Shown here one piece after another: positions 33,264-44,515 of a stretch of 64,000 nt of DNA. Every line of letters starts with the position of its first letter. Position 1 is the first letter of the stretch. The DNA lies in contig JASANE010012148.1 of the NCBI GenBank assembly GCA_030248225.1, positions 1-64,000 of the forward strand, given 5' to 3'. The translations under genes were made by a program, and so were the position numbers. The notes beneath the pieces are model-generated. The model had not been told where the DNA came from and searched no databases. It saw nothing but the letters and a program-made list of their open reading frames with translations. Origin of the DNA: Trileptium ribeirensis. Taxonomy: Eukaryota > Nematoda > Enoplea > Enoplida > Thoracostomopsidae.

Positions 33264-34139
33264 ATAGCTGCAACCGGGGTCGGACGGGGACACAATGGCC
33301 TGCTCCCCAGGTCAACTGGGTTTTGTAGTTGCAGTTTCTCGCGGTTTCCGCGCATTTACCATATGCATATCGTTGTTTTTGTTGTATATTTATCATTTAC
33401 GCACTGAAATGCGTATTTATGCAGTCTGAACATTTCACCTAGAATTTTGCCATAAATAATCTAAATATTATATGGTAGTAATATTGAATTTTGTTGAAAC
33501 TGGTTTTTGCTAGGACGATCATTTTTGGCGTCACTTTAGAATACCTGTGGGTGCTGCGGGGTTCACCTAGGCGGAAGCCAAATTCGAGGACAGGGCCTGT
33601 GGCAATCTCCGAAATCCAGGAGATAACGTGAAAATCAACCCCCTCTATGGAAAGGCCAGTATACCAAGTATATATACATACGATTGGATGAGTTGCAAAG
33701 GTTTTTGCAACTTCGGTGTAGACTTATTTGTCAAATTTACAAGCATCCTGTGTGGTGCCTAATTGAGGCAATTTATGTTAGACAAGCTCACAATGTAAAA
33801 TACCAGCCAATACTTACTATTACGATGCCATGACTAAGATGTTATTGATATAGAACGAAAAATGTTTCGAATGAAAGGACTAGCCGGAAAAATCGTGAAA
33901 ATTTATTTTCTTTATCCGCGAGTGTCGCTCATAACTCATCTTCCGGCGACAAATTTATTTGCATAGGTAAAATGATGAACCCTTTGTCGACGGTTAAAAG
34001 CTCCGACCACATCTCCCGGCCAAATAATCGTTTTACGGATTCTTTACTAAATCTGGCTGCGTGGGTACCTATGTTTATGGCCTCCTGGCACAAGGAGCAG
34101 AATTTTGGCAGTTCCCCCGGTCATGGCATCAGGTAAAGT
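33264..34139. other. Spacer with an inverted relative of the 28/34-kb repeat
   Basis: About 33480-33560 reads, on the minus strand, like the start of the repeat at 34140 (CAGCACCC, then GTGACGCCAAAAATGATCGTCCTAGCAAAAA). No gene seen in the remainder. Confidence 0.45.
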
Positions 34140-34320
34140 TTGCTTATCCCAGGTCAACCCTCAGCACCCCTAGGAATTTTGAGGTGACACCAAAGATCAT
34201 CGTCCTAACAAAACTCAATATTACAGCTTATTTCGACTATTCATAGCAAAACTCTAAAAAAATGAAGTGCAGTCTGCAGAAATAGGCATTTTTAGTATAT
34301 TAATGATAAATATGCAAAAA
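34140..34320 (+). repeat. Dispersed repeat, copy 2 (related to 28130-28330)
   Basis: Contains the same ordered words as copy 1, including GACACCAAAGATCATCGTCCTA and AGTGCAGTCTGCAG. It ends just before CCGG copy C. Confidence 0.65.
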
Positions 34321-34346
34321 AACATAAGTTGTTATATATCTATACT

Positions 34347-35514
34347 CAGGAAGTAACCGGAATTCCGGTTTCGGCGAAAATCGTGTTCCGGTTGCGGTTC
34401 CAGGAAAGGGCAAAAACCACACCGGAATCACGGTTTAAAAATGTTGTTTGAAATTTTTCACGTTTTTGCTTCATCTGTGGTCCAAACATATGTAATATAT
34501 ACACAATGATCAAGTTCCAAGGTAAAGAAACAAAGAAACGATTAACTCACCAAATTACCCTGTGAAACGTAAGTAGGGCAAATAATTTAGTAGGAATTTT
34601 TCATCTTAACCTTCAGGAGTCTGTTAACAAAACAAAGCCAGCTCGATGCTTGTAGCAGCTATTTTACCCATTCAGAAGTTTGTTAGGTATGTTCCAATTA
34701 AATCGTCCAACTCGGTAACAGAGTATGGATTACGTAGATGTAATTAGCGTAAGCTTCGCTTACATAAATTGCATCACGCACCACCCAGTGCGCTTGTAAA
34801 ATTTGTTAACTAGTCTATATTAAAGTAAAGTAACGTTATCTGCAACGCAGCCAGAAACTACTTTCTTGGCAACGACCTGTATTTATTGAAACGGTGCGAG
34901 TATTATCACAGTTTGTCTCGTTTATGCCATTCTGATTAGAAAGTTATCATGATTATCATCTAGCTGACGGACACTGTGCAACGCTATCCTAAACAGTGTC
35001 TCTGATCACTGGTCAGAAAATTACCTTCTATTATTTTGTCTTAGAACCATATAAACCAATAATTTTAAGTTTCCTACAGAACAACATGCAACAAACGTAT
35101 GTGTAGTAAAGGGAGCCGACTGGAGACAGAGCGAAAGTGCTTATTCTACGTTCTATGCAAGCATATTTAGTTACAAGCACATTCAATTTGACGCAGGATT
35201 ACACGAGGGTGTATAGTGGAAGGCATTTTTTGCTCTGGGTGTTAAAAAACCGACATATTGATCAATAAATAAACATTTTTGGCTTCCTCAGTCTCTTTAA
35301 ACCTTCAGAAAGGCAATAATGCCATCACAATACATTAAGTTTAATGTAAAAGTTATTTTCAATACATTTTAAATCCACTATACATTCATTTCTTCCTTCA
35401 TCTGTTTCACTAAGGTTCCAACACCTGGTTCCGGTTGCTGGTTCCGGTTCCGGATATCCCCTGATATATATGCTGGTTCCGGTTTCGGTAAATTTCGGTT
35501 CCTGTTATTCCCTG
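34347..35514 (+). mobile_element. CCGG-family hAT-type element, copy C, with duplicated 3' terminus
   Basis: Starts CAGGAAGTAACCGGAATTCC at 34347 and follows the family sequence to a first 3' end at 35463 (ATATCCCCTG). An ATATATAT octamer follows, then a second partial 3' end (35472-35514, GGTAAATTTCGG...TTATTCCCTG). The left flank TCTATACT has no matching right flank, so the original target duplication is lost. No coding capacity. Confidence 0.82.
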
Positions 35515-37935
35515 ATATATATCAGGGAATAACCGGAACCGAAATTTACCGGAGTCGGAACCAGCAAAAGGAACCGTCCATTTAAACCGGATCCGGAACC
35601 TGGTCTTCGAAACTTATATATAGTAAAACAGATGAAGGAAGAAATGAAGGTATAGGTAGTGGATTTAAAATGTATTGAAAATAACTTTTACATTAAACTT
35701 AATGTATTGCGATAGCATTATTGCCTTTCTGAAACTGAAAGAGATTCAGGAAGCTAATAATGGTTATTTATTGATCAATATGTCGGTTTTTAGACTCCCA
35801 GAACAAAAAATGCCTTCCACTATACACCCTTGGGTATACTGCGTCAAATTCAATGTACTGCTAACTACGTATACTTGCATAGAGCGTAGAATCAACTTTC
35901 GCTCTGTCTCCAGTCGACTCCCTTTACTATACATACGTTTTTTACATGTTCTGTAGGAAACTTGAAATTGTTGGTTTATATGATTCTAAGACTAGTAACT
36001 CTATCGAGATTAGGTAGCCCTACGCCTTTTGCGTACACGGCCAATCAGCTCTCGATAGCATACGTCGATATGCTATATGTGGATATCACACAATACGTAC
36101 CGCACAAGTTAGAACAAACTAAGACTAGTAACTCTATCGAGATTAGGTAGCCCTACGCCTTTTGCGTACACGGCCAATCAGCTCTCGATAGCATACGTCG
36201 ATATGCTATATATATGTGGATATCACACAATACGTACCGCACAAGCTAGAACAAACCTAACACCGGCAAAAAGTTTCCCGTGCCCGAAAACCCCCCAGTA
36301 CAAGCTATCAGCCTCCCAGACGTCACAATATAATAGGGAATCTTGGGCCGATGAACCATGGGGCGCCATACCCGTGGAGCCGAGGAGGTGCCATACCCCC
36401 GTACCCCTGGAACCATGTACGCAGAGCAAAATCAACACCGGCACTGAGTCTCCCATGCACAAAAACCCCAAGTAACACTTTTCAGAGTCCAGGAAATCAG
36501 AACAAATTTTCGATACAGCAAGCACGAGGGTGCCATACCTCAAACCCCATGAACCGGAGCCTTAACCGCAAAACAAAAAAGAGGCATCGGCATTTATCAT
36601 TTTGCTATGAAATAAAACCAAGTAGAGAAAAAATTAGAATGTTTAGATAAAAATAATATTGCTTCCGTGAAGGGTACTAAAATAGGGTAAAAAATCCTCA
36701 TTTTGACCTCTGACCCCGAACCAATGGGCGCCATACCCTCGTATCCATGGAACCATGGGTCGCAGAGTAAAACCAATACCGTCAATGAGTTTCCCATGCC
36801 CGAAAACCCCAATGTGAAACTTTTTAGCCATCCAGAACGTGAGAACAAATTTTCTAATTTTGGGTCGAGGAACTATGAGGGTGCCATACCTCAAACCTCA
36901 TAACCATAGCTTTAAACGAAAAATAAAAAGAGGCATGGGCATTTATCATTTTACTATGAAATAAAACCAACCAGAGAACAAAATTCGAAAGTTAAGATAA
37001 AAATGGCCTTGCTTCCGTGAAGGGTACTAAAATGGGGTAAAGACACACATTTTGACCCATGACCCCGGGAACCAGAGCGACCCCAAATCAAAAACGCTCG
37101 GGATGTACATGGTGAATCAACTATGCCGGTTCGAATGAACTTAAGATCATAAAAATCGGTTACGCCGTCCCCAAGTTATGGCTGATCACCCACACAGAGG
37201 AGGAAGTTAAAAGATTTCCCACAATCTCCGCTACGTTCTGACAAAACTACAGAAGGTAATTTTTTAATCAGTGGCCAGAGACACTATTTAAGCTAGCGTT
37301 GTGCAAACAGTGCCCGTCAGTTAGATAATGATGATAACCGTCTAATCAGAATGCTATAAATGAGACAAACAGTGATATATATACTGCTGGGACAGTTTGA
37401 ATAAAGACTGGTCATTGCCAAGAAACCAGTTTCTGGCTGCGTTGCAGAAAACGTTACATTAATGTAGATTGATTTATAAAGTTTACAAGCGCAGTGGCTG
37501 GCGCTTGACGCAGTTTATCTTAGCCAGCTTACGCTAAGTACTTCTACGTAATCTATACTCTGTTACCGAGTTGCACGGTTTAATTCTAACATACCCCACA
37601 GACTTCTGAATGTGTAAAATCGCTGCTACAAGCATCGACCAGGCTTTGTTTTGTTAACAACAAACTCCTGCTGGTTAAGATGAAAAATACCTACCGAAAA
37701 TATTTGCCATACTTACGTTTCACACGACAAATTTCTGACTTAATCTTTTCTTTTGCTTGGCAGTATTCTTATATTACATATGTTTGGAATACAGATGAAG
37801 CAAATATGTGGAAAATTTCAAACAAAATTTTAAACCGGAATTCTGGCTCCTGTATGGTTTTTGCCCTTTGCCGGACCCGCAAACGGAACATGATTTTCGA
37901 CGGAACCGGAATTCCGGGTACTCCCTGGTATATAT
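35515..37935 (-). mobile_element. CCGG-family hAT-type element, copy D (inverted, interrupted by 1.26 kb)
   Basis: Minus-strand copy with ends CAGGGAATAACCGGAACC at 35523 and GGTACTCCCTG at 37927. The flanks ATATATAT (35515-35522) and GTATATAT (37928-37935) match at 7 of 8. Family sequence breaks at about 35990 (TGATTCTAAG) and resumes at 37251 (AGAAGGTAATTTT). The intervening DNA is unrelated to other copies. Confidence 0.85.
35991..37250. repeat. Insertion in CCGG copy D: 133-bp duplication plus satellite-like units
   Basis: Starts with two copies of a 133-bp unit (ACTAGTAACTCTATCGAG at 35991 and 36124). The rest is satellite-like: GGAACCATG at 36409 and 36749 (340 bp apart), GCTTCCGTGAAGGGTACTAA near 36661 and 37011, and CCC(A/G)TGC(C/A)C(G/A)AAAACCCC near 36279, 36450 and 36793. 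This suggests monomers near 171 bp arranged partly as dimers. No gene. Confidence 0.75.
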
Positions 37936-38345
37936 ATGCATAAATGTGTGCATGTATAAATATGTGCATAAAAATATGACATGCAATTACAAACCCCAAG
38001 TTAACTTAGGTGGCACGGTTTTCGCTCCAGCTAACCTGGCGAAAATACCATGCGTATTTCAGGTTCCATCAACTCAAAAACCCCACGAAAAATTTCCAGG
38101 TGTTTTGCTTCGCCTATCTCATGACATCGACGAACGGAGACCTCTGCTTGGAATCAGCCCATCGAGGTTTATAACACTGCTAAGTATATTTTTTGTCGGA
38201 CCGTTGCGGCCCCGAATATGATTCGGCGACTTGTTGCCTGAAATATTGGTTTTTCAAATTTCGACATGCCAGTTTGTATCTCCCAACAAAGTTAGAAATC
38301 AATCTGTATACGATGGATACGTAAAACTAGAGCCCAAGTTGACAA
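37936..38345. other. Spacer, no supported gene
   Basis: About 38185-38275 resembles 54940-55025 (GGACCG(T)TGCG..CCGAATATG, then TTTTTCAAATTTCG), so part of this spacer belongs to the repeat family of the 54-kb region. Confidence 0.4.
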
Positions 38346-38349
38346 TATA

Positions 38350-38376
38350 TGTTATATATATGTTCTTATATATATG

Positions 38377-38429
<53 letters not shown>

Positions 38430-38445
38430 ATATGTTATATATATC
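38350..38445. repeat. (TA)n microsatellite
   Basis: About 95 bp of almost pure TA/ATATGT sequence. The ATA/TAT-coded frames across it are artefacts. Confidence 0.95.
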
Positions 38446-38839
38446 TTTTCTGGGATCAAGGTTTTAACGGTCGACGAACCAGATTTCTATGAAAATGGTA
38501 GTCTGTCTTCATTTTGTTTGGTATTGAATTCTGAGTGTAGTGAGAGGAACGAGCGTACCGAAGAATCCTCTCTGGCCAGAGTGGTATATTACAGCGGTGC
38601 CCATTTCGGTTTTTTGTCGTGATACGCATAACTCAACTTCGGCTGGGCGGAATGACATGCGTAAAAGAATATTCGCCAGGAACTGGGCTTGTTGTTTGAC
38701 GCTAAAGCTGATTAGCTCTCCTTCCGACTGTAACAGTTTGCCAAATGGGTTAAGGTCGTGTTGAAAAGGGTCCGCCAAATAGTACAGCTGCTATTTAACT
38801 TTAATTGGACTCGGAACAAGGATTTGGATCAACAGGAAT

Positions 38840-39515
38840 TTTTAATGGACCCATGCAACCCAGAATACACAAAGACAGCAATATGAGATATAATATATCT
38901 CCTTAACCGTTTCAGCTGTATGGGCATCATCGGTCTCATTTTGTAGAGCAATTCACTTCTAAATTGTGCCTTATTATGTAGAGCAATTCACTCATGGTTT
39001 GTTGCTATTATCATTATTTAAGCTGCATGGTTGGGTCAAAATGAGTTTTTAAGTGGACCCACGTGACACAAAATCAACGAAAAAGGCGATTTCCACGCAA
39101 CTACTCGAGTTATGTGTGGTACCGTTCTCATTTTTCAGAGCAGCTCATACTCTATGTATTTGCACATGCTGTGTTGCTTCTACCATTTAAGGTGCCGTGT
39201 TGGGCCATAATTTGGTTTTCGATGCGCCCATGAGACCCAAAATTCATGGAAACGGCAATATATTCACATACGCTCGAGCTATGTTTATGGGTGTTGCTGG
39301 TTTCATTTTGTATAATTTTCATTCATCCTCTATATAGCTACAAAAGTACTGTTATTGTCATTGTTTACGCTGTAGGCAGAGATGGTTCAAAATAGGCTTT
39401 TCAATTGGCCCACGAGACCCAAAACAGACGAAATCGGTAATATCTCAGTAACCGCTTGAACTATGTGGGACTGGTTTCATTTTATGTAGCAATTAATGCT
39501 CTGTGTAGTTGCACA
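38840..39515 (+). repeat. Degenerate satellite, about four units, plus orientation
   Basis: Anchor words (GACCCATGCAACCC at 38847, GACCCACGTGACAC at 39056, CGCCCATGAGACCC at 39222, GGCCCACGAGACCC at 39407) recur every 166-209 bp. Each is followed by (A)CAAAATCAACGAAAA-like and (A)TATCTC-like words and then TTTCATTTTGTA. The same family lies inverted at 42590-43270. Confidence 0.7.
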
Positions 39516-40444
39516 CCGTGAGTTCCTTACTCAGGAATAGCTCCCCAACTATTCGAGCAACTATGCGGCTACCTAAATGGGATCAACAAATATGGAAGGC
39601 GGCCCCTTCGGGTTCACACGATTTTCCTATATACCAATTTCTTCATATTTGCGATGATTTTTGTTCAAATTGCGAGGTGTTTCGACACCAATTTCATCAC
39701 TATATTTGCAAAATACTCCAATGAATATATTTAATTAGGACCCTTTTTAGGGCTTAAAAACTTGAAACACGATTCACCTCACATGTTTTGTTAGTAGTCA
39801 ATACCTGAACCGAAGGGCAACCAATTTGGAGCGATCCCCGGTTCATCAACCAGCGGCAACCAAAATTATGGGGGATGGCACAACCGGGGTAGTTTACCCC
39901 GAACCAGGGGGACCAAGTATGGGGCAGCCCCCCCCACAACGGAGAAGTCAGTACATATGAAGCACAAAGCCGGTTACAGATGATGTCACATAATGACAAC
40001 TATAGATGAAACAATGCTCGCTCCATTTCACCCTTTGGTTACGAGATATATTAGTGTATATCAGGTTAAACTAGTTGAATTCGAAGTTACACTACAGTGC
40101 TACAATTTTCCCTTTAATCTTTGATATATAAATTTGCAGATTGGATGTGGCAAAGAGCCACGCTATGGAGACATGGTAAGTCACATAACAATGCGAACAT
40201 AGAAAGTCGTCCCCATCAAATGTGAACCAACGAATATGGTGTCACATGCAAGCAAGATGGTGGCCCCACGAGTGGCGAGGGCCAACTTAGATATCTATCG
40301 ACGACCGCTTCAAAAATATGAACCCATGTATGTCACTTGGCCTTGCTGAGCAAAGAAGACGTTGCTCTATAGTGCCCACCTCGGAACTGGCGCCCCTTGT
40401 CACCAACGTTCTAGCATAAATATATTTATTAGATAACTTAATAT
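39516..40444. other. Spacer, no supported gene
   Basis: A C/G-rich patch at about 39830-39935 with CCGGTTCATCAACC and GAACCAGGGGGACC resembles an inverted patch at 43800-43925. The rest is unassigned. Confidence 0.4.
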
Positions 40445-40894
40445 ATATATATCAGGGAGTAACCGGAATTCCGGTTCCGGCGAAAATCGTGTTCCGGTTC
40501 CGGCAAAGGGCAAAAACCATACCGGAACCGGAATTGCGGTTTAAAAATTTTGTTTGAAATTTTCCACGTTTTTTGCTTTATCCTGCAATCCAAACATATG
40601 TAATATATATTATACAATGATCAAGCTCCAATACAACCAAGCAAAAGAAAAGATTAACTAACCAATTTGCCGTGTAAAACGTAAGTAGGGCACATAATTT
40701 GAGCAGGAATTTTTCACAATAACCTGCAGGAGTTTGTTAAATCAAAGCCAGGTCAATACCTTCATTTCTTCCATCATCTGTTTTACTATATATAAATATC
40801 GAAGACCAGGTTCCGGATCCGGTTTAAATAAACGGTTCCGGTTGCTGGTTCCGGTTCCGGTAAACTCTGGTTCCGGTTATTCCCTGATATATAT
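40445..40894 (+). mobile_element. CCGG-family hAT-type element, copy E (434-bp internal deletion derivative)
   Basis: Ends CAGGGAGTAACCGGAATTCC at 40453 and GGTTATTCCCTG at 40886, flanked by ATATATAT on both sides. Sequence follows the family to GCCAGGTC near 40754 and then jumps to ACCTTCATTTCTTCC, about 850 bp further along in copy B. So it kept both termini and lost the middle, the classic origin of short MITEs. Confidence 0.88.
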
Positions 40895-40900
40895 ATACAT

Positions 40901-42087
40901 ATATATATCAGGGAATAACCGGAACCGAAGTTTACCGGAACCGGAACCAGCAAACGGAACCGTTCGTTTAAACCGAATCCGGAAGCTGGTCTTCGAAATT
41001 TATATATAGCAAAACAGATGATGGAAGAAATGAAGGTATAGTGGATTTAAAATGCATTAAAAATAACGTTTACATTAAACTTAATGAATTGCGATGGTAT
41101 TATTGCCTTTCTGAAACTTAAAAGAGACTGAGGAAGCTAATGATGTTTATATATTTATCGATCAAATATGTCGGTTTTGGACATTCAGAGCAAAAAATGT
41201 CTTCCACTCTACACCATTGCGTATACTTTGTCAAATCGAATGTGCTTACAAAGCTTGGAGCGTAGAATACACACTTTCAATCTGTCTCCAGTCGCCTCCC
41301 TTTACTATACATACGTTTGTTGCAAGTTCTTCTGTAGGAAACTTAAAATTATTGGTTTATATGATTCTAAGAGAAAATAATAGAAAGAAGGTAATTTTCT
41401 GATCAGTGGTCAGAGACACTGTTTAGGCTAGCGTTGGACAAACAGTGCCCGTCAGTTGGATCATAATAATAACTTTCTAATCAGAATGCTATAAATGAGA
41501 CACACTGTGATGCTGCTAGCACAGTTTCAATAAATACAGTTCATTGCCAAGAAAGCAGTTCTAGCTGCGTTGCAGATAACGTTAATTTACTTCAATTTAG
41601 ACTGATTTGCCACGTTTACAAGCGCACTGGCGGGTGCCTGACGCAATTTATGTTAGCCAAGCATACCCTAAGTACTTCTGCGTAAGCCATACTCTGTTAC
41701 CGAGTTGGACCGGTTTAATTCAAACGTATCCAACAGACTTCTGGATGTGTAAAATAGCTGCTACAAGCATTGACCTGGCTTTGATTTAACAAACTCCTGC
41801 AGGTTATTATGAAAAATTCCTGCTCAAATTATGTGCCCTACTTACGTTTTACACGGCAAATTGGTTAGTTAATCTTTTCTTTTGCTTGGTTGTATTGGAG
41901 CTTGATCATTGTATAATATATATTACATATGTTTGGATTACAGGATGAAGCAAAAAACGTGGAAAATTTCAAACAAAATTTTTAAACCGGAATTTCGGTT
42001 CCGGTATGGTTTTTGCCCTTTGCCGGAACCGCAACCAGAACACGATTTTCGCCGGAACCGGAATTCCGGTTACTCCCTGATATATAT
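40901..42087 (-). mobile_element. CCGG-family hAT-type element, copy F (inverted, uninterrupted)
   Basis: Minus-strand copy of 1171 bp, from CAGGGAATAACCGGAACC at 40909 to TTCCGGTTACTCCCTG at 42079, flanked by ATATATAT on both sides. It faces copy E tail to tail with 22 bp of TA-rich DNA between them. Confidence 0.88.
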
Positions 42088-42589
42088 ATAATACGCCATG
42101 ATTTGGCGTATATTATTGATAACTCATATATTATCAAAAGTGCATGGTGATTTGTTGAGTATATAAAACTCTTCCAAATCATCATGCCAAACAACTCGGT
42201 ATGTCGCGATACATTTCGACCTTACCATCAAAGTTTTTTGGGGGGAGATCGAGAAAATTTTCTTCAAACGACCCCTCCCCAAAATACACTGCGGGGGCGG
42301 GTTGGGACAAATTTTGGCCATGACATTATGACTCCGCCTGTAAAGGTGGGGGTTAGTACTTCCCCCAAAACTAGGGGTTGATGTCGAAATAAAGAGCGAC
42401 ATTCCGGCTTGATTTGCAGGGTGATTTCAAAGAATGACATACTCTTGTCAAGAAATCATGCATTCTTGATATTGTATGTATATACAGAAGTAGTTTGTGT
42501 TATCGTCAATCTATGAACTCTGAGCGTTAAATATGTAATTTAGAGAGATGTACACAGCAATATTGAGCATCGAATTACAAAAATTAACC

Positions 42590-43270
42590 ATGAATTGGTT
42601 TACAAAATGAGATCAAATAATGCACCTATACAGTTCTAGCGGTTGCGGAGATATTACCATTTTAGTGAATTTTGGGTGCCATGGGTCGCTAGAAAAGCCG
42701 CTTTGACTAACTCCTGAAGCGTGAATAATGACAACAGCATACTATTTTCAGCTACATAAAAATGTTGCTTTGAAAGTGACACCAAAGAATTCATGCAGCT
42801 TGAGGCTTGAGGAGGTATCATTTTCGTATATATTTTGGCGCCTGTGGGTTCATAGAAAAACCCGTTTTGAGCCAACCCTGCAGCATGAATAATGGCAATA
42901 GCATCGCACTATTTGGAGTTACATAGAAAATGAATTTTTTCTACAAAACAATATCAGAAACACCTAAATAGCCATAGCGGATGCTGAAATATTAATAATT
43001 TCGTGCATTTTGGGCCCCGTGGGCCCACATAAAAACCCGTTTTGAGCTCAGAATGCGGCGCGAACAATAACAATAGCAGCAAGCCGTTTGAAGATACATA
43101 GAAAATGAATTTCTCTACAAAATGAGACCAAGAACACCAATATAGCATGCTCGGTTGCGGAGATATTACCGTTTTCGTATATTTCTCGTCTCACGGAAAC
43201 CCCAATATCAGCGCACAATTTGCGCCTACATAGAAGACGAATTATATACTCTACAAAATGAGGCCAAAAA
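42590..43270 (-). repeat. Degenerate satellite, minus orientation, same family as 38840-39515
   Basis: On the minus strand it reads GCGACCCATGGCACCCAAAATTCA followed by GGTAATATCTCCGCAACCGCTAG and ATCTCATTTTGTA. This matches the plus-strand block (GGCCCACGAGACCCAAAACAGA, GGTAATATCTCAGTAACCGCTTG, TTTCATTTTATGTA). Units recur roughly every 180 bp. Confidence 0.7.
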
Positions 43271-44515
43271 TGCCTATATATGTGTCGCTCGAGAAGAGCA
43301 AAATAGAGATGTCGAGCTTTCAAATGAGCTACCCCGCGTATTCGCCCAGCCAAACTTCAGTATGCGTGTTAGCCTAAAAATCCCAATAACAGAAATTGTC
43401 AATAATTTTCATCAGTGTCACGGCTATATGAATTCTACGCTTCGCTCGTTTCGCTCACTCACTCAGAATTCAATTAAATAAGTTTCCATAAGCATTAGTT
43501 AAACTAGGGACTGTTGAAATACATTATATACCAAATATAAACATGTTACCTATATAAACATTCAAGCTAAACGAATTTACTTACCATTTTTTGGCCATAT
43601 CCCAGAACGCAATAATGGTGCCATCTAAGCAACAAAATTGCTTATGTCAGCAATGGTCCAATAATGCACTCTACTGATTCGCATAGGACAGCGTTCGATT
43701 ATGAAGACAATATAATTCGAAGATGTTAATATAAAACTAGAAATAAAAATCCAATAATTTTACATGAATGTTAGATTCTGGGCTCTTCATTCGCAGAAAA
43801 TTTTTTCCAGGGGCATGAACCAGGGGTTCCCCTGGTTCCGAACCGGTGGGGCCCCAAAATTTTGCCAGGGGGCACCTGTTCTGAACCAGGGGTAACCAAA
43901 AATACCAGGCCCCCACCCCCCCCCCAATTTGGAGAGCCCAGTGATTCAGGGTTTGTTTTTGTTTTGTTAGAAATAATAGGTTGCAGTTTCACAGTTTCAT
44001 AAAAATGCATCTACATAGTTTCATAAAAATGAACACCTAAATCTAAAAATGCATAGGTAGGATGTAGGCAATTTTTAATCAAAACCCGATGAATAAGAAA
44101 ATAGTACATAAAACAAATTCATCGGGTAAACCAAACTGAATAGTGAGTTTTAATTTAGTACCCAAATATTAGTCTCAAATGACCGTATTAGTATAAAACA
44201 TATGTCTTTCATAAGAGAGACTAGTCTAGTTGAATACAGGTTGGCCTTCACATGCTAGTAGTAGTGAAAAAATTAAATGTTGTACGCTTTTAAGCTTTTC
44301 TGATAACAAAGCATAGTATATATGTTATAAAAATGCACAGTGAAATTTAAAAATGCTCAAAATTCGCATAACTGAAAATTTTAAAAACATCACAATATGG
44401 TGTTAAAACGGCTTCTATGTTAGATAATGTAGTGTAACAGAATACGATGTGGATGAAGCTATTCGCAGAAGTAAAATTGATGCTTTTCGCAATGTGGGGT
44501 GGCATTCATAAAGTA
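43271..44515. other. Spacer, no supported gene
   Basis: Includes a C/G-rich patch at 43800-43925 with the near-palindrome AACCAGGGGTTCCCCTGGTT at about 43819-43838. Otherwise AT-rich and unassigned. Confidence 0.45.

Noticed and set aside
38350..38445. Frames rich in Ile/Tyr across 38231-38622
   Set aside because: They are translations of the (TA)n microsatellite.
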